Source: Pseudomonadota bacterium (GTDB lineage: Bacteria; Pseudomonadota; Alphaproteobacteria; Rhizobiales; Devosiaceae). Taken from it: 8,344 nt of DNA. Position 1 is the stretch's first letter. Every line of letters starts with the position of its first letter. Below, one piece after another: positions 6,324 through 8,344 of the stretch. The notes beneath the pieces were generated by a model. It was not told the origin of the DNA. It saw only the letters and a program-made list of their open reading frames with translations, and did not search any database. The stretch covers positions 1 to 8,344 of the forward strand of contig JAEYYP010000460.1 in the NCBI GenBank assembly GCA_023428425.1, in the 5' to 3' direction. A program made the translations under genes and the position numbers.

Positions 6324-6908
6324 TTACCCGGGATCAGGCCTGGTTCGATAGAGGATGATACGGGCCGCCGGCATGATCTGCGTCAGCAAATCAAAGTCAC
6401 GGACATTCGCACTAAGCAGGCTCGCGCCGAGCTGGCGGGCCTGCAGGATGATGAGGGCATCGTTCACAAACCGGCGCTCGTGCCCCGCGTCCTTGGGCAG
6501 ATTGCTCAACCGAAACATCAGGCCCGCCAAGACACCGGCTTGCCCCCAGTTCGCTGCGTCGGGTGCATGAAGCCTGTGGTTGGGAATGTCCTCGACGGTG
6601 GCTGCGATCGTTTCGAGAACGCCGGCTGTTGAAGCGTGCCTTGGATCGAGCCGACCAAATGCATGGGTAAGTTCGGACAGACAGACAGCCGAGTGATGGC
6701 ACCGACGGTAGGTGAGCAATGCATCGACTTCTACGGGTGACCGTCCCTGCAGGACATCCAGGTAGACGCTGGTATCGAGCAAGAGCGGGCCACCGATCAG
6801 CGGCTCGTCGCTGGCCCATGGAAGATTGTCATCGGCCCTGCGGTGGAGCGTTCCGGTGTGCTTTTGAGGCTTAAGCGCTCGCAGGGCATCAGAAAGATCA
6901 AAGTCCAA
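6324..6908 (-). CDS. PIN-domain ribonuclease toxin (VapC-like)
   Basis: This is a PIN-fold toxin, predicted to be a Mg2+-dependent RNase that is inhibited by its partner. Counting from the TTG at 6908, the acidic residues are D45 in L-L-L-D-T-S, E80 in L-S-E-L-T-H-A, D150 in V-N-D-A-L-I and D171/D173 in N-V-R-D-F-D; all positions of a working site are kept. The frame is 194 codons, longer than typical VapC (about 130-140), because about 41 residues precede the PIN domain. Start choice: the first ATG in frame is 6965, which would overlap the antitoxin by 68 bp. A TTG at 6908 gives an 11-bp overlap and keeps the extension, so I prefer it; TTG 6914 is also possible. No ATG or GTG lies between. 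It probably forms an operon with the RHH gene. It could be annotated simply as a PIN-domain protein. Confidence 0.85.
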   Translation of the reverse strand: MDFDLSDALRALKPQKHTGTLHRRADDNLPWASDEPLIGGPLLLDTSVYLDVLQGRSPVEVDALLTYRRCHHSAVCLSELTHAFGRLDPRHASTAGVLETIAATVEDIPNHRLHAPDAANWGQAGVLAGLMFRLSNLPKDAGHERRFVNDALIILQARQLGASLLSANVRDFDLLTQIMPAARIILYRTRPDPG

Positions 6909-7197
6909 GCTCAATATCCGCCGGGATTTTGCCCTTGCGGCCAACAAGCCGGATGCCGAAGTCATCTTCGAGGGCTAGGCGCGACAGTGCCAGTTCGAGC
7001 AGTTCGGTGTCTGAAGTGACATGAGCGCGCTTCTTGGCTGCCTCAATCAGCTCCGAAGGTACTCGCCCCGATAGGCGGGTGTTCTTTGCTGCCCCAAGCA
7101 GGCCGACCGCCCGTGCCTGATCAAGCACAAGCTTGTTGCGCTGCAACGCGACTGTCGCTTCGTCGTCGTCTTCAGCAATACGCGTTTCAGCAGCCAC
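6898..7197 (-). CDS. RHH-type antitoxin of the PIN toxin
   Basis: A 99-codon gene starting with GTG 7197. The start is set by GGAGG at 7207-7203, five bases upstream; the frame stays open to 7290 but has no better site. Residues 40-76 (T-R-L-S-G-R-V-P-S-E-L, K-K-R-A-H-V-T-S-D-T-E-L-L-E-L-A-L) form a ribbon-helix-helix: a short strand and two helices used for dimer formation and DNA binding. The tail, G-K-I-P-A-D-I-E-L-G-L, resembles the toxin-embracing ends of VapB-like antitoxins. The acidic N-terminus (E-D-D-D-E) is unusual for a DNA-binding end. It precedes the PIN gene and overlaps it. Such antitoxins neutralise the RNase and repress their own operon. The exact family is not identified. 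Confidence 0.8.
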   Translation of the reverse strand: MAAETRIAEDDDEATVALQRNKLVLDQARAVGLLGAAKNTRLSGRVPSELIEAAKKRAHVTSDTELLELALSRLALEDDFGIRLVGRKGKIPADIELGL

Positions 7198-7202
7198 ACT
7201 GA

Positions 7203-7249
7203 CCTCCGTTTGTTGAACGAAATGTATGCCGCGTTGAACGCTAGCGCAA
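7203..7249 (-). promoter_or_regulatory. Promoter, operator repeats and RBS of the RHH-PIN operon
   Basis: On the minus strand TTGCGC (7249-7244) and TACATT (7226-7221) are 17 bp apart, a good spacing for a sigma-70 type promoter. The octamer CGTTCAAC occurs twice (7240-7233 and 7219-7212), exactly 21 bp or two helical turns apart, flanking the -10 box. An RHH repressor bound there would cover the promoter. GGAGG at 7207-7203 is the ribosome binding site. The roles are inferred from position and spacing. Confidence 0.5.
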
Positions 7250-7431
7250 GCTGGTAGACTCCGGGTATGTCTGAGCAGACCGCCGTCCACGAAGCGCCTA
7301 GGCAGTGGCAGGGCAGCCTACGGGCTCAGAGCCGTTGCAACGAATCTCAATCGGGAAGAGCTTCCGCCACGGACTTGCCGAACACTCGGCTTTTCACGTT
7401 GCCGTTTCGGCAAACCGGGCTGCAGTTGCCC

Positions 7432-7814
7432 AAGGCCGCCGTTACCAAGGTGCTCACCGCTACCTGGCAACGCTGCCGCGCGTCCGCTTCATGAGGAACG
7501 TGCTGGCACATGTCGGCAAGAGCGGCCGCCGCGTCGTCTCCGCCCTTCATCGCCCCTGTCTTCGCCCAAGGGACACCGGAGCCGCCAGCACCCGGTGGCG
7601 CGCCGTCGCCGACCAGATCCGGCCGAAGGTGCCCAAGCTCGCCGCCATTCTCGACGACGCCGAGCCGGACGTGCTCGCTTACATGACCTTCCCGAAGGAG
7701 GATCGGGCCAAGCTCCACTCGAACAACCCGATCGAGCGCCTCAATGGCGAGATCAAGCGGCGCACTGATGTCGTCGGTATCTTCCCCAACGACGACGCCA
7801 TCGTCCGCCTGGTC
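7432..7814 (+). pseudogene. IS256-family transposase, C-terminal fragment 2
   Basis: A second fragment of the same transposase family: K-A-A-V-T-K-V-L-T-A-T-W-Q-R-C-R, then in another frame V-R-F-M-R-N-V-L-A-H-V-G-K-S-G-R-R, then W-R-A-V-A-D-Q-I-R-P-K-V-P-K-L, N-P-I-E-R-L-N-G-E-I-K-R-R and V-G-I-F-P-N-D-D-A-I-V-R-L-V. About two extra bases near 7480 (in a CGCGCG run), an extra C near 7552 and a compensating shift near 7590 break the frame. The match stops at 7814, before the A-I-L-L-E-Q-N-D-E-W-A ending. Its 5' limit falls within a few codons of that of fragment 1, yet it is a different copy with many base changes. Confidence 0.85.
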
Positions 7815-7838
7815 GCCGGGGGCGGCCGCGGCCCCCGC

Positions 7839-7919
7839 CTACATCACCGGCGGCATAGGAACCGACGGCTCGCCCTGCTCCACCGCCATCTCGTAGCCAC
7901 TCTGACCCTTGTTTATCAT
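7839..7919 (-). CDS. Possible 26-codon ORF overlapping the secreted-protein gene
   Basis: An ATG at 7919 overlaps the upstream stop as ATGA and opens 26 codons, including G-Y-E-M-A-V-E-Q-G-E and P-S-V-P-M-P-P-V-M, ending at TAG 7841-7839. There is no clear Shine-Dalgarno sequence, so it would depend on coupling. It could instead be the true C-terminus of the upstream protein after a frameshift. It lies 24 bp from the IS256 fragment. Confidence 0.25.
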   Translation of the reverse strand: MINKGQSGYEMAVEQGEPSVPMPPVM

Positions 7920-8242
7920 TGGCCTGATCGACGCCGAAGCAGCTGGGCCTGGAAGGTCTTGCCGTTCTTGTTCGGAACCCGCCAGCCTTCGCCGAGCCGC
8001 ACGCAGATGGATTCGATCTGAACCCCATTCACTTCTGATGGGACCGGGTGCGACACGTTGGCGACCAGATCCCCGAGATCGCCCGACTTCCACACGATCC
8101 TGTTGCCGGCCATGGCGAACAGAGTGGCGTCGGCCTCCACATCGATCATCAGGGTAACTGCGATGTCACTGGCCGTGGCTGGTGTCGTTGGCGACATGGC
8201 CAGCGCGAAGGCGAGAACTGAGATGGTCGCCATGCGGGTCAT
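7916..8242 (-). CDS. Small secreted hypothetical protein with signal peptide
   Basis: The gene starts at ATG 8242 with GGAG seven bases upstream. Residues 1-24 form a Sec signal peptide: a short positive start (M-T-R), a hydrophobic core (I-S-V-L-A-F-A-L-A-M) and A-T-A before S25, a signal peptidase I site. The mature part, about 84 residues, includes I-A-V-T-L-M-I-D-V-E-A-D-A, F-A-M-A-G-N-R-I-V-W-K-S-G-D and I-C-V-R-L-G-E-G-W, suggesting a small beta-rich periplasmic protein with one cysteine. I do not recognise the family. It follows another minus-strand gene end by 38 bp, so the two may share an operon. The C-terminus, L-L-R-R-R-S-G-Q, looks untypical and may result from a frameshift. Confidence 0.6.
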   Translation of the reverse strand: MTRMATISVLAFALAMSPTTPATASDIAVTLMIDVEADATLFAMAGNRIVWKSGDLGDLVANVSHPVPSEVNGVQIESICVRLGEGWRVPNKNGKTFQAQLLRRRSGQ

Positions 8243-8280
8243 GTTGTTGCTCCAAATCGGATTGGTGAAACGTCCAGATA

Positions 8281-8343
8281 TCAGCGGATATGGTCCTCGT
8301 AGCGAACCAAGAATTCCGCTTCAGTCATGCCGAAAGTGGCCTC
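8281..8343 (-). CDS. C-terminal end of an unidentified gene (runs off the window)
   Basis: The minus frame entering at the right edge reads E-A-T-F-G-M-T-E-A-E-F-L and V-R-Y-E-D-H-I-R before TGA 8283-8281. It looks like a natural acidic-helical protein end and has no stop before the edge. Too little is visible to name it. An internal ATG would leave only 15 codons, so a gene that continues to the right is more likely. Confidence 0.45.
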   Translation of the reverse strand, partial: EATFGMTEAEFLVRYEDHIR

Positions 8344-8344
8344 G

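Noticed and set aside
7305..8021. 238-codon plus-strand ORF as an intact transposase
   Set aside because: It begins outside the family homology, needs frame corrections near 7480, 7552 and 7590, and ends antisense to the secreted-protein gene.
1..8344. tRNA or rRNA genes
   Set aside because: No cloverleaf-like or rRNA core sequence was recognised by eye on either strand; a covariance-model scan was not possible here.

Overview
This GC-rich window looks like accessory DNA of an alphaproteobacterium, on a plasmid or genomic island. The insertion-sequence remnants (IS21, IS256, IS3), the RHH-PIN and RHH-GNAT toxin-antitoxin types and the codon choice resemble those of rhizobia, azospirilla and sphingomonads. 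The sequence does not fix a genus. Most of the window is a mosaic of broken genes joined end to end, with few intact reading frames.

Layout. Bases 1-326 hold a tyrosine recombinase fragment on the minus strand that runs straight into a probable HipA C-terminal fragment on the plus strand. Bases 327-1225 have no confident gene, only one orphan 76-codon ORF (954-1184). A 400-bp imperfect direct repeat occurs twice, at 1226-1648 (copy A) and 5162-5562 (copy B). Between the copies lie an IS256-type transposase C-terminal fragment, a decayed RHH-GNAT toxin-antitoxin pair cut by that fragment, an IS21-type istA/istB pair fused by deletion, and a frame-broken remnant of a UgpC/MalK-type ABC ATPase. 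Right of copy B is the 3' half of an IS3-family orfB with its probable right end.

From about 6324 to 7249, minus strand, is the only module that looks fully intact: an RHH antitoxin gene with a good ribosome binding site and plausible promoter and operator repeats, overlapping a PIN-domain (VapC-like) toxin gene. A second frame-damaged IS256 fragment follows at 7432-7814. Reading leftward from the right edge on the minus strand are the end of an unidentified gene, a small secreted protein with a clear signal peptide, and a possible 26-codon ORF overlapping it by ATGA.

How it fits together. Remains of three toxin-antitoxin families (HipA, RHH-GNAT, RHH-PIN) sit among transposase debris. Only the RHH-PIN pair keeps both reading frames and its catalytic residues, as expected for an addiction module that resists loss while its surroundings decay. 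I see no clearly new multi-gene system. The least explained structure is the duplicated 400-bp element with its internal 11-bp repeats and palindrome.
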